The notes under the pieces were generated by a model, which was not told the DNA's origin, made no database searches, and was given only the letters and a program-made list of their open reading frames with translations. A stretch of 64,000 nt of DNA from Streptomyces sp. NBC_00344 (GTDB taxonomy: Bacteria > Actinomycetota > Actinomycetes > Streptomycetales > Streptomycetaceae). Positions within the stretch are counted from its first letter, which is position 1, and every line of letters starts with the position of its first letter. Position numbers and translations under genes: made by a program. The stretch spans positions 2,863,501 through 2,927,500 of the forward strand of contig NZ_CP107996.1 of NCBI RefSeq assembly GCF_036088315.1, given 5' to 3'. Positions 8,811 to 17,556 of the stretch are shown here, piece after piece.

Positions 8811-9262
8811 TGGAGCGCGCCCTGGCGGAGCAGTGGCTTGCCACCGCCGTCGTGGAAGCCCGCGCGGGTCTGGCCGAGGGCGGGATCCCGATCGGCGCCG
8901 CGCTGTACGGTGCCCGCGGCGAGCTCCTCGGCCGCGGGCGCAACCGGCGGGTCCAGGACGGCGATCCGTCGATGCACGCCGAGACGGCGGCATTCCGCGC
9001 GGCCGGGCGGCAGCGGTCCTACCGGGGCACCACCATGGTCACCACGCTCTCGCCCTGCTGGTACTGCAGCGGGCTCGTCCGGCAGTTCGGTATCTCCCGG
9101 GTGGTGATCGGCGAGGCAGCCACCTTCCACGGCGGGCACGAGTGGCTGGCCGGGCACGGGGTGGAGATCCTGGTGCTGGAGGACGCCGGGTGCGCCGATC
9201 TGATGCGCGGGTTCATCGCGCGCAGTCCGGAGCTGTGGAACGAGGACATCGGCGACGAGTGA
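8810..9262 (+). CDS. Cytidine/deoxycytidylate deaminase-family enzyme
   Basis: 150 residues with the zinc-dependent deaminase signature: HAETAAF (H56, catalytic E58) and SPCWYC (C83, C86). Family members deaminate cytosine, guanine or related bases and nucleosides; the exact substrate is not shown by sequence, though similar proteins are called cytosine or nucleoside deaminases. Translationally coupled to the upstream membrane protein through a TGATG overlap. Confidence 0.88.
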   Translation: MERALAEQWLATAVVEARAGLAEGGIPIGAALYGARGELLGRGRNRRVQDGDPSMHAETAAFRAAGRQRSYRGTTMVTTLSPCWYCSGLVRQFGISRVVIGEAATFHGGHEWLAGHGVEILVLEDAGCADLMRGFIARSPELWNEDIGDE

Positions 9263-9454
9263 GCCGGAGGCGTACAGGGCCACGTGCCGCCCGGGCCGCG
9301 CCACCCGCACCATCAAGCCGACACGTTTCAGCCGCTTCGACGCGATTGAGACGATCCAATTCTCGCCACGGATTGTCCGCACCTGTATCAACACCCCCTA
9401 GCTAAGCTGATGTTGATGCAGCGACAGCTGCCGCGCCGCGTGGCAGGAGATGTT

Positions 9455-11521
9455 GTGGACAGGGAGCTGTTCGGACGCGATGCACTGCTCGACGGGCTCG
9501 CTCCACGGCTCATCGGGCTGCCGCCCAGCGGTTTCCAGCAGACCACCCTCGAGGAGTTCGGCGGCCGGCGGGACGATCTGCCGGTGGTCGTGCTCACCGG
9601 CGGTCGCGGCATGGGCAAGACCGTGGCGCTCAAGCAGCTCCGCACCCACTACCGCGGCCGTACACCCGTCGCGCTGATCGACTGTGAGCATGCCGGCTTC
9701 GCGGGAATCCCGTCCACCGACCCCCGCGCGCCCTTCTGGTCGCCCGTCACCGAGGCGCTGTCCACCCTCGGAGAGCAGCTGGGCCCCGCGGTGCGTGGCG
9801 CGGGCGCCATCGAATTCCCGCGCCTGGCAGCCGGGTTGATGGCCATCGCATCCACCGGGTGGGACCCCAACAACCGGCAGCAGGTCCACGACGAGGCATT
9901 ACGGCTCGGCCTGCTCGTCGAGTCGGGATCACGGCTCCGGAGCCTCAGCCGGGGCTGGCTGGTGAAGATCACCGCGAAGTTCGCCTCGCTGTGGGCGGCG
10001 GGGGCGCCCGGCCTGGATGTGGTGGTGGAGACCACCGTGGAGTCGCTGCTCGAGGATCTGTTCAACCGCGGTCAGCGCACCGCGGCCAACTGGTACGGGG
10101 ACTATCCCGGAGCCGGAGGACAGGCCAAGCGGGGCCTGAATCTGCTGGCTCTGCAGTTCCACCGGGAGCGCGACACCGACGCCCGTACACTTGCCGAGCG
10201 CCATCTCGTCGGCGCGCTGCGCGCCGATCTGAGAGCCGCCTACCAGGGTATGGGCAGACTCCGCCGCGTCGGCAGGCCCCTGGTGCTGCTGGACAACGTC
10301 CAGGCCCCGCTGGGCCGTCGGCTGATCGAGCCGGTGCTGCGTGACCGTGCGGCGGGCCGGCTCGACCCGGTCGTCATCGTCGGCGCACTGCGGGGTCACG
10401 ACCATCCGGCGCTGCGGACGGCCCACCGCTGCGCTCTCCCCGAAGTCACCCACACCACCCCCTGGACCCGCTCCACGGACATCGCGGCGGGCGCACTCGC
10501 GGTGCAGCTCACGACGCTGACACCGGAGCACGTACGGCAGATGCTCGACCGCGAGGATCCGCAGATGCGTACACCCCCGCTGCTCGCCCGCTCCATCCAC
10601 CGGCTCACCGGCGGGCGCCCGCTGGGGGCGGCCCTGCTGACGAAGACCGCGGGTCAGGCGGTCAGGGCCGCAGGTCCCACCCCGCCGGTCAGCGGTGGTC
10701 CAGGAGGTCTCACCCCCGGCGCACTGCTTTCGATGCCGGTCGTGCTGCGCGAGGACGAGCCCGGGAGGCCGGTGGCGACCGAGCTGCTGAACAGCCTGGT
10801 GCATGCCGCCCGGTTCGACCGGCTCGCGGTGCTGGCCGCGGCGCACGGAACGGAGGACGCCGAGGCGCTCGCCGCGGCCCGGCTGGACCACGACGGCGGC
10901 AGGGCCGGCGTACTGCCGATGCGCGACCTGCTGGCCGATGAGCACTGGCCCGCCGCGCCCGACCACTTCATCGGCGACCCGTTCCTGCGCACCCTGCTGC
11001 TGCACAGGCTGCGCCAGGGCGACTGGCGTGATGTCCAGGAGACGATGCGCGACCACTATCCGGCCGGGGACCGGCGGCGGCTCCACCATGAACTGGCGCT
11101 CGGCACCACCGAGAACGCCGTGACGCATCTGCGCGACACCTTTCCGGCGGCCGATGCCGCTGCGTGGCTCGAAGAGCTGCGCTTCATCGCGTCGGCCCCG
11201 CTCTTCGACACACCCGACGAGCGGCGCGCCGTGGCACTCGGCAGGACCGACGCCGTCCAGCCCGCGCCGGACGGCGCTGACCGGATCGTTCATCTGCGGA
11301 TTCGCCGACTGCTGTACTGCGTCTGGCAGTTGACCGACCTGCTCGCACAGCCCGACCTGGATGTGGCCGAAAAGATGGGCGACGAGCTGGGGCAGCTCTC
11401 GGCGCTGCATCCCACCGGCAACGAAGTGTTCTGGCACGCCTCACGCACCTGGCCGCTCGCAGCAAGGGAGTGGCGCAGCCCGGACCGGATCACAAGCAAC
11501 TCGGGGAGCAACGCACCGTGA
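9455..11521 (+). CDS. Large P-loop ATPase with an in-frame TTA codon
   Basis: About 688 residues. Walker A is GGRGMGKT at residues 49-56; a Walker B-like RPLVLLDNV lies around residues 272-280. The N terminus (LFGRDALLDGL) resembles the lead-in of AAA/STAND-type NTPases; the rest is helical with no repeat or effector domain I can name. GTG 9455 is favoured: a GGCAGGAG ribosome binding site is 5 bases away, whereas ATG 9410 has none. Codon 149 (9899-9901) is TTA, the codon read by the developmental tRNA bldA; I found no other in-frame TTA in the window. It overlaps the next gene (GTGA). Function unknown. Confidence 0.8.
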   Translation: MDRELFGRDALLDGLAPRLIGLPPSGFQQTTLEEFGGRRDDLPVVVLTGGRGMGKTVALKQLRTHYRGRTPVALIDCEHAGFAGIPSTDPRAPFWSPVTEALSTLGEQLGPAVRGAGAIEFPRLAAGLMAIASTGWDPNNRQQVHDEALRLGLLVESGSRLRSLSRGWLVKITAKFASLWAAGAPGLDVVVETTVESLLEDLFNRGQRTAANWYGDYPGAGGQAKRGLNLLALQFHRERDTDARTLAERHLVGALRADLRAAYQGMGRLRRVGRPLVLLDNVQAPLGRRLIEPVLRDRAAGRLDPVVIVGALRGHDHPALRTAHRCALPEVTHTTPWTRSTDIAAGALAVQLTTLTPEHVRQMLDREDPQMRTPPLLARSIHRLTGGRPLGAALLTKTAGQAVRAAGPTPPVSGGPGGLTPGALLSMPVVLREDEPGRPVATELLNSLVHAARFDRLAVLAAAHGTEDAEALAAARLDHDGGRAGVLPMRDLLADEHWPAAPDHFIGDPFLRTLLLHRLRQGDWRDVQETMRDHYPAGDRRRLHHELALGTTENAVTHLRDTFPAADAAAWLEELRFIASAPLFDTPDERRAVALGRTDAVQPAPDGADRIVHLRIRRLLYCVWQLTDLLAQPDLDVAEKMGDELGQLSALHPTGNEVFWHASRTWPLAAREWRSPDRITSNSGSNAP

Positions 11522-13107
11522 TCGACTGGTTCCGTGAATTCTTCTGGTACACCGCGCTGCGCAGGATCGTGACCTCGGTGGTGGTGCTGGTTCTGCTCGC
11601 CGCGGCGGGCGTGGCCGGGTATGCGCTCTACACCCCGGATCTGCACTGCGCCAAGGGGGTCGACCGTCCTGAGAAGGGCGCCGAGTGCATCGGCGTCAAC
11701 GGTGAGGGGTACGACTTCGGGATGCCCGCGCTGACCGATGTGGCGCGAGCCATCCAGCGCGAGAACAAGCGGGTCGCCGGGACGAAGTACGCGACGGTCG
11801 CTCTGCTGCTGCCACTGACCACGGCCGACGGTTCCATGCAGGACAAGGTGCTGCACGATGTGCAGGGAGCCTTCCTGGAGCAGTACCGGGCCAATGAGGA
11901 TCCCACCGACGGCCGGCTGCCGAAGATACGTCTGGTGCTCGCCAACAGCGGCACGGGCAACGCACACGCCGACGACGTGGTCCGCCGGCTCGAGCGGATG
12001 ACCGGCGATCCCGACCGGCTGCGCGCGGTCTCCGGTGTGGCCACCAGCGACAGGGCCACCAAGGCCGCGGTGAGGGAGCTGACAGGTCACCACATCCCGG
12101 TGGTGGGCTCCACGATCAGCGCCGATGACCTCGCGAACGGCCCGGGCAATCCGTTCCCCGGTCTCGCGCGGGTTTCTCCGACCAACACCGACGAGGCCGC
12201 CGCGCTGGCCGGTTACTCCGCGGTCGCCCCCGAGAAGGCCGTCCTGGTGTACGACGACGGCACCGACGACAACTACATCACCACCCTCAAGAAGGCCTTC
12301 GTCCGGATGCTGAAGGGCACCCCCAACGACTCGCAGTCCTTCACCTCGCCCGCCGACCGTTCCCAGGAGGGTGACACCGCGGTCCCCCTCGCGAAGATCG
12401 CCGCTCTGGTCTGCGACGACATGCGGAGCACCGACACGGTCTACTTCGCCGGACGGCACACCCAGCTCAGGCAGTTCGTGAACCAGCTGGGCAGGCTGAG
12501 GTGCAACGACCGGCCGATGACCGTCATCACCGGGGACGAGGGCTCCTATCTGAGCCGCGACACAAAGCTGGACAGGTCCGCGTTCGACAGCAGGAACGGA
12601 AAGAGCACGGTCACCGTCCGGTACGCCGCTCTCGCACACCCCGACGCCTGGCAGGCCGTGAAGGCACGGAGCGGCGGCAAGGACGTCCATCCCCCGGCGA
12701 CCGGCGGGGACGAGACCACCTTCAAGCCCTTCCACGACCTGATCGTCAAGGCCGCGGGCTCCAAGGTCGGGCCCATCGGAGCGGCGGACGGCAAGCCGCT
12801 CACGGACGGGCAGGCGATCGTGGCGTACGACGCCATGGCGACCGCCGTGCAGGGCATCAGGACAGCGGCCGACGGGAAGCTTCCGACGCTCTCCCAGGTG
12901 GGCTCCCAGTGGCGTTACGTCCAGGGCAGGACCCACCGGGTGAACGGTGTGAGCGGATGGATCTGCCTGGACAAGTACGGGAATCCGTACGACAAGGCCG
13001 TGCCGATAGTGAAGCTCGGCAAGGACGGCTCCCCGGTCTTCGTGAAGATCGCCTGGCCGACGAAGAAGCTGCCGGATCAGGACTGCCTGACGCACACCGA
13101 CTCGTAG
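11518..13107 (+). CDS. Membrane-anchored periplasmic-binding-protein-like (Peripla_BP type I)
   Basis: 529 residues. One transmembrane helix near the N terminus (residues 17-38) after a short cytoplasmic segment (MIDWFREFFWYTALRR), no lipobox, then a large external region resembling branched-chain amino-acid-type ABC substrate-binding proteins: VALLLPLTTADGSM, RLVLANSGTGNAHADDVV, GVATSDRATKAAVREL and VPVVGS-like strands. No permease or ABC ATPase lies nearby, so it is more likely a sensor-type receptor than a transport component. The GTG start overlaps the ATPase stop by 4 bases, implying a joint product. Its 3' end overlaps the convergent SRPBCC gene by 31 bases. Confidence 0.8.
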   Translation: MIDWFREFFWYTALRRIVTSVVVLVLLAAAGVAGYALYTPDLHCAKGVDRPEKGAECIGVNGEGYDFGMPALTDVARAIQRENKRVAGTKYATVALLLPLTTADGSMQDKVLHDVQGAFLEQYRANEDPTDGRLPKIRLVLANSGTGNAHADDVVRRLERMTGDPDRLRAVSGVATSDRATKAAVRELTGHHIPVVGSTISADDLANGPGNPFPGLARVSPTNTDEAAALAGYSAVAPEKAVLVYDDGTDDNYITTLKKAFVRMLKGTPNDSQSFTSPADRSQEGDTAVPLAKIAALVCDDMRSTDTVYFAGRHTQLRQFVNQLGRLRCNDRPMTVITGDEGSYLSRDTKLDRSAFDSRNGKSTVTVRYAALAHPDAWQAVKARSGGKDVHPPATGGDETTFKPFHDLIVKAAGSKVGPIGAADGKPLTDGQAIVAYDAMATAVQGIRTAADGKLPTLSQVGSQWRYVQGRTHRVNGVSGWICLDKYGNPYDKAVPIVKLGKDGSPVFVKIAWPTKKLPDQDCLTHTDS

Positions 13108-13583
13108 AGCTCACGCAGTTCCCGCCGGCGCTCGCGGCCCGGGACCGACCAGTCCCTCGGGTTGCCGTCGAGCGCGTCGTGGAGGAACTCGAAGCGCTGG
13201 TGCCAGCAGGCGAGCAGATCGGGCCGGAGCTCCCGGGCCACGGCGCGCTCGTTGGTGAACCGCACCACACTGGCTTCGGGCCCCACCGACTCCAGATGGA
13301 ACCGGATCCGGCCGTGCACCGAAACGGTGTACTCGGCGACGTGCCCGACGTCCCAGGCCGTGACGATTCCGGAGGCCGCGGGATCACCGGGCCGGCGCAG
13401 CGCGATGCGGCCGCCGAGCCGCGATTCGAAGACGTCCACGGCTGCGAGCCACCCCGGCAGCCCCACCGGGGTGGCCACGGCGCCCCACACCTTCTCCACG
13501 CCGTGGGGCAGATACAGGGCGAATCGCAGGACAAGGGTGTCCCCGTGGCTGGTGCTCGTGCCCTGCGCGATCGCCTTGCTCAT
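13077..13583 (-). CDS. SRPBCC / START-like lipid-binding domain protein
   Basis: 168 residues with an AHSA1/SRPBCC-like pattern: a first strand and helix (LRFALYLPHGVEKVWGAVAT), repeated hydrophobic strands and a long C-terminal helix (CWHQRFEFLHDALDG). Such proteins form a cavity for hydrophobic ligands; the ligand is unknown. Convergent with, and overlapping by 31 bases, the periplasmic-binding-like gene. Confidence 0.72.
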   Translation of the reverse strand: MSKAIAQGTSTSHGDTLVLRFALYLPHGVEKVWGAVATPVGLPGWLAAVDVFESRLGGRIALRRPGDPAASGIVTAWDVGHVAEYTVSVHGRIRFHLESVGPEASVVRFTNERAVARELRPDLLACWHQRFEFLHDALDGNPRDWSVPGRERRRELRELYESVCVRQS

Positions 13584-14246
13584 GCAACCAGCCTCACCCG
13601 GAGCGCCCGGTTCCGCACCGGAAGCGGAGGACTGCGCCGAGGCGTGTCGGATCAGCCCCCGTCCCCGGCCCTCCCCGGGCAGTGCACCGCGGTGCAGCTT
13701 TCCGGGTGGCGTGGACTACAGAAGCCCAGCACTTCTCCTCACAAGAAATCTGTCCTGACGAGAGTAGACATGCGGGCTCCACAGGGTTAGTGTCGTGTTC
13801 GTAGCCAAGAGATCGAAAAAGGCACGGCAGACGAATGCCGCGCACGCAGAAAGCCTGTGTTGTGGCACGGCAGTGGAGTGGCGGGGCCGGAAGGCTCTCG
13901 GGGTCCCCTCGCTGACTGCCGGGCCTGGCGGCCCACCAGGGGCCGTCGGCAGAAACGCAGGCCCGCAGTGGCCGGCAGTTCGACCAGCAGAGAAAGAAGG
14001 AGGCAGACGCCATCAGGATCGCCCGGGCCGGAACGCAGATCCGCCCGGGTACCGCAGGCCCCGGAACGAAAGGTGGTCCCACGGTCACGCATCCGCGATC
14101 CCCGCACACTCACCCCTCATCCGGGAGACGGTGCGGAAAGAGAAGTCCGGCAGAGCAGTAAGCCGGAAGGTGGTGTTCAATCCCTCGGGGCCCTGGTGCC
14201 GTACGGCACCAGGGCCCCTCGATGCGTTCCCCTACCAGAGGTGCAA
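13584..14246. other. 663-base non-coding stretch, candidate structured leader or small RNA
   Basis: No convincing protein-coding gene. A plus-strand frame from 13795 runs to 14250 and overlaps the merR start as ATGA, but its third-position GC is far below neighbouring genes, so I treat it as chance. Visible structure: a perfect 14-bp palindrome TGCACCGCGGTGCA at 13683-13696, purine-rich segments (for example AGAAAGAAGGAGG near 13991) and a very strong hairpin at 14187-14218 just before merR. It does not match RNase P RNA, tmRNA, SRP RNA or the riboswitches I know well. Either a long merR 5' leader with an attenuator, or an independent small RNA with its own terminator. Confidence 0.45.
14187..14218 (+). 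terminator. Strong hairpin 28 bases before merR
   Basis: GGGGCCCTGGTGCC-GTAC-GGCACCAGGGCCCC: perfect 14-bp stem with a 4-base loop. It ends 28 bases before the merR start, so it either ends an upstream transcript or acts as an attenuator in the merR leader. Confidence 0.65.
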
Positions 14247-14585
14247 ATGACCGCAGAAAGCTCCCTCGGTCGTCTCGACGACGACGACTACCCCGCCTAC
14301 ACGATGGGCCGTGCCGCGGAAATAATCGGCACCACCCCCGCCTTCCTGCGGGCCATCGGCGAGGCCCGCCTCATCACCCCGCTGCGCTCGGGGGGCGGAC
14401 ACCGCCGCTATTCGCGTTACCAGCTGAAGATCGCCGCTCGCGCCCGCGAGCTCGTCGACCAGGGCACGCCCGTCGACGCCGCGTGCCGCATTGTCATCCT
14501 TGAGGATCAGCTCGAAGAAGCCCTGCGCATCAACGAAGAGCTGCGCCGCCCCAGCGCCGATTCCCGCGACGGGGCCGACGCCTGA
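14247..14585 (+). CDS. MerR-type HTH transcriptional regulator (short form)
   Basis: 112 residues. The MerR-type winged helix is clear: YTMGRAAEIIGTTPAFLRAI, then RSGGGHRRYSRYQL, followed by a coiled-coil helix with DQLEEALRINEEL. There is no C-terminal effector-binding domain, so it is a short MerR type with no visible ligand or metal site. ATG at 14247 has an AGAGGTG ribosome binding site. It is preceded by a long non-coding leader with a strong hairpin and followed by a hairpin terminator. Targets unknown. Confidence 0.85.
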   Translation: MTAESSLGRLDDDDYPAYTMGRAAEIIGTTPAFLRAIGEARLITPLRSGGGHRRYSRYQLKIAARARELVDQGTPVDAACRIVILEDQLEEALRINEELRRPSADSRDGADA

Positions 14586-14608
14586 ATCTCCTGCCGCTGA
14601 TCTGATGC

Positions 14609-14632
14609 GCCGGCCACCGCCCGGTGGCCGGC
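14609..14632 (+). terminator. Hairpin terminator after merR
   Basis: GCCGGCCACC-GCCC-GGTGGCCGGC, perfect 10-bp stem 23 bases after the merR stop. Confidence 0.6.
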
Positions 14633-14713
14633 AGGGCCGCCACGCGCGGCCCCGCCCACCCCGCCCGGGTGGCCACCGTGACGCCAGGACCGGAGCTCGG
14701 TCCACAACGCGAA

Positions 14714-14739
14714 GGACCGGCGGCCGAAGCCGCCGGTCC
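14714..14739 (-). terminator. Hairpin terminator of the cytochrome c maturation operon
   Basis: GGACCGGCGGC-CGAA-GCCGCCGGTCC, perfect 11-bp stem lying just past the ccsB stop on the minus strand. Confidence 0.6.
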
Positions 14740-14756
14740 ACCCGTACCACCGGTGA

Positions 14757-15839
14757 TCAGACTCCCGCGTACGAGTGCTTGCCCGAGATGAAGATGTTGA
14801 CGCCGTAGTAGTTCCAGATCCAGCAGCCGAAGGCGAAGAGAGCCAGGTAGGCGGCCTTGCGGCCCTTCCATCCCGCCGTCGCGCGGGCGTGCAGATAGCA
14901 GGCGTAGACGACCCAGGTGATGAACGACCAGGTCTCCTTGGGGTCCCAGCCCCAGTAGCGGCCCCAGGCGTCTCCCGCCCAGATCGCACCCGCGATGATC
15001 GTGAACGTCCAGAGCGGGAAGACCGCGGCATTGATGCGGTACGAGAACTTGTCGAGCGAGGCCGCAGACGGCAGCCGGGAGAGCACGGATTCGGCGAAGG
15101 CGCCGGGCTCCTCGCCACGGGCCAGCTTCGCCTCGTAGTTGTCCCTGAAGAGGTACAGCAGCGTGCCGACCGCGCCCATGTAGAACATCGCACCGCAGAT
15201 GATCGCGGTCGAGACGTGGATCCACAGCCAGTACGAGTGCAGTGCGGGGACGAGCTGGTCGCTCTTGGTGTAGAGCACCGTGGTGGCGACCCCGAGGTCG
15301 AGCAGCACCGTGGTGACCAGGGCGAGGCCGATCCAGCGGACGTTCTTGCCCAGGACCAGCAGGATCAGGTACGCCGCGACCGCGACCGTGGAGAAGGTCA
15401 GCGAGAACTCGTACATGTTGCCCCACGGGGCCCGCTGCACCGATGTGGCGCGGGCGACCACACCGCCCGCCTCGATCAGGAAGCCCAGAACGGTCAGCGA
15501 GATCGCCATCCGCCCGTAGAGGTCGCCCTTCTCGGTGCCGCCGGCCGCGCCGGGGCCGTCGGGGACGTCACGGGAGCCGACCGCCGACCGGGTGATGATC
15601 TTCGGCCGGTCCAGTACGCCGGTGCCCCCGCCCTGCTTCCTCACCTGGACCACCGGGGCGGGCGCCGCGGCGACGGTGGACGTCAGCGCGGCAGCGGTAC
15701 GCCCCACCTTGCTGCGTGCGCCGAAGGTCCACTCCGCGATGTGCGCGAAGAAGGCCAGGGTGTAGACGGCCATCGACGAATAGACGAGCACATTGCTGAT
15801 GTGCGCCAGGTTCTCATTGGTTGCGGCGGCGAGATTCAC
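14757..15839 (-). CDS. ccsB: Cytochrome c biogenesis protein CcsB (ResC-like)
   Basis: 360-residue multi-pass membrane protein of system II cytochrome c maturation. The tryptophan-rich haem-handling motif is visible (WGRYWGWDPKETWSFITW), as are conserved histidines in TM helices. With ResB it delivers haem to the outside and ligates it to apocytochrome c. GTG start at 15839 overlaps the resB stop (GTGA), so they are coupled; last gene of the tlpA-ccdA-resB-ccsB operon. Confidence 0.93.
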   Translation of the reverse strand: MNLAAATNENLAHISNVLVYSSMAVYTLAFFAHIAEWTFGARSKVGRTAAALTSTVAAAPAPVVQVRKQGGGTGVLDRPKIITRSAVGSRDVPDGPGAAGGTEKGDLYGRMAISLTVLGFLIEAGGVVARATSVQRAPWGNMYEFSLTFSTVAVAAYLILLVLGKNVRWIGLALVTTVLLDLGVATTVLYTKSDQLVPALHSYWLWIHVSTAIICGAMFYMGAVGTLLYLFRDNYEAKLARGEEPGAFAESVLSRLPSAASLDKFSYRINAAVFPLWTFTIIAGAIWAGDAWGRYWGWDPKETWSFITWVVYACYLHARATAGWKGRKAAYLALFAFGCWIWNYYGVNIFISGKHSYAGV

Positions 15840-17551
15840 TTCTCGGCCCCTTCGGCAGTTTCTGCGGTTGCTGCGGAATCAGGCGCCGACGGCGCCATGG
15901 AATGAAGCGTTGCGGCGAGGTCGGCCAGCTCCTCGGGGAGCTTCGCGGACTCGCTCCGCCCCAGCCCCGCCATCTCGACGACGGTGACCCCGTCCTCTCC
16001 TCGCACGGCTCGGACCCAGACCCGCCGGCGCTGGATGAACAGCGATCCGGCGAGGCCGGCGATGGCCGTCAGCGCACCGGCCAGCGCGAAGCCGTTGCCG
16101 GGCTGGTGCGAGATCTGGAAGCTGGCCCACTGCTTGACGCCGACGAACTGGATGGACCCCGCGCCGTTCGGCAGCTTCATCGTCTCGCCGGGCAGCAGCA
16201 GCTTCGCGAGCTTCTGGCCCGAGCTGTTTTTGAACGGCGTCATGTGCTTGGAGTTCAGCTGGTACACGCTCTGCGGGAACCCGGCATTGACCCCGAGGTC
16301 GCCGTGCAGACCGGACAACGCCATCACCGGGAAGTCCAGGCCCGGGTAGGTGGAGAACATGTTGCCCTTGCCCTTGCCGGCGTACGTCGGCACGAACAGC
16401 GCGTTGAAGCCGAGCTGCTCCTTCTTGCCCTTGGCGTCCCGGTAGCCGTCCATGACCTTGATCGCACCGGTCGATGTGGCGTTGGAGTCGAGCGGCAGCA
16501 TCGGCACCGCGTCGCGGTACACCTCCTTGCCGCGCCCGTCCTTGACGGAGACGACGGGGGCGTAGCCGTGCGAGATCAGATAGACCTTCGAGCCGTCGAC
16601 CTCGAGCGGCTCGTTGACCTTGATGACGTCCTTCTTCTCCTTGCCGTCGGCACCTTCGGAGTACGTGACCTGCGCCTCGTACCGCCGCGGGGTACCGCGG
16701 TTGGGGCCGCTGTGCTCGTACGTCCCGACGAACTTGTCCAGGGTGAAGCTGAACGGGGCGAGGCTGTCGGTGTCGAAGAGCGTGCCGGGTGTGAAGTCGT
16801 CGTACTGGGTGAGCGTGTTGGAGAAGCCGTCACCCTGGACGATCAGCTTGCCGCCCTCGGACTTCCACAGCTGCCCGGTGGCGAAGGAGACCAGCAGCAC
16901 GATCAGCGCGATGTGGAAGAGCAGGTTCCCGGTCTCGCGCAGGAAGCCCTTCTCGGATGCGACGGCGTCGCCCGTGACGTGCGCACGGAAGCGGCGCTTC
17001 CTGAGCATCGCCAGCGCGGCCTCCCGTACGGCCTCCGGCTCGGAGTCCGTACGCCAGGTCGTGTACGCGGGCAGCCGGGTCAGCCGCTTGGGCGCGCCCG
17101 GCGGCCGCCCGCGCAGCTGGCCGACGAACTGCCAGGTGCGCGGCACGATGCAGCCGATGAGGGAGATGAAGAGCAGGATGTAGATCGCGGAGAACCACAC
17201 CGAGCTGAAGACATGGAAGAGGCCGAGCTTGTCGTAGACCGGCGCGACCACATCGTGCTTGGCCTTGAAGTCGTCGACCTTGCCCTGGTCCTTGCTGGCC
17301 TGCGGGATCAGCGAACCGGGGATGGCGCCGAGCGACAGCAACAGAAGGAGCAGCAGCGCGATCCGCATCGAGGTCAGCTGCCGCCAGAACCATCGGGCCC
17401 ACCCGATCACGCCCATGGCGGGGAGGCCGGCCGCCGGCTCCTCCCTGGGAGCGGTGGACAACTGGGACCCGGCGGCTCCGAGATCGGCCTCGTTCTCGGC
17501 GTTCTCGGCTGCGGCCGTGTTCCCGGCGTCCGTCGTTTCGGTCTTGCTCAT
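15836..17551 (-). CDS. resB: Cytochrome c biogenesis protein ResB
   Basis: 571 residues, system II cytochrome c maturation. An acidic disordered N-terminal tail of about 45 residues, transmembrane helices near residues 62-85 (ALLLLLLLSLGAIPGSLIP), 120-140 and 215-235, then a large extracytoplasmic domain and a final helix followed by a basic segment (LFIQRRRVWVR). Partner of CcsB in the haem lyase/export complex. ATG at 17551, 5 bases past the ccdA stop; the stop overlaps the ccsB start. Confidence 0.93.
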   Translation of the reverse strand: MSKTETTDAGNTAAAENAENEADLGAAGSQLSTAPREEPAAGLPAMGVIGWARWFWRQLTSMRIALLLLLLLSLGAIPGSLIPQASKDQGKVDDFKAKHDVVAPVYDKLGLFHVFSSVWFSAIYILLFISLIGCIVPRTWQFVGQLRGRPPGAPKRLTRLPAYTTWRTDSEPEAVREAALAMLRKRRFRAHVTGDAVASEKGFLRETGNLLFHIALIVLLVSFATGQLWKSEGGKLIVQGDGFSNTLTQYDDFTPGTLFDTDSLAPFSFTLDKFVGTYEHSGPNRGTPRRYEAQVTYSEGADGKEKKDVIKVNEPLEVDGSKVYLISHGYAPVVSVKDGRGKEVYRDAVPMLPLDSNATSTGAIKVMDGYRDAKGKKEQLGFNALFVPTYAGKGKGNMFSTYPGLDFPVMALSGLHGDLGVNAGFPQSVYQLNSKHMTPFKNSSGQKLAKLLLPGETMKLPNGAGSIQFVGVKQWASFQISHQPGNGFALAGALTAIAGLAGSLFIQRRRVWVRAVRGEDGVTVVEMAGLGRSESAKLPEELADLAATLHSMAPSAPDSAATAETAEGAEK

Positions 17552-17556
17552 GGAAC

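Noticed and set aside
9410..9454. Alternative ATG start of the ATPase at 9410
   Set aside because: No ribosome binding site; a TAGCTA -10-like sequence sits at 9399-9404, which would place the transcript start at or after 9410. GTG 9455 has a good ribosome binding site.
11518..13107. Reading the gene as an ABC transporter component
   Set aside because: No permease or ABC ATPase nearby and no lipobox; the neighbour is a different kind of ATPase.
13683..13696. Perfect 14-bp palindrome TGCACCGCGGTGCA
   Set aside because: Short GC palindromes are common at this base composition; it is noted under the leader region but not claimed as an operator.
13795..14250. 151-residue frame overlapping the merR start as ATGA
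   Set aside because: Third-position GC is much lower than in neighbouring genes, the product is low-complexity and has no recognisable fold, and a strong hairpin cuts through its end. Treated as chance in a non-coding leader.
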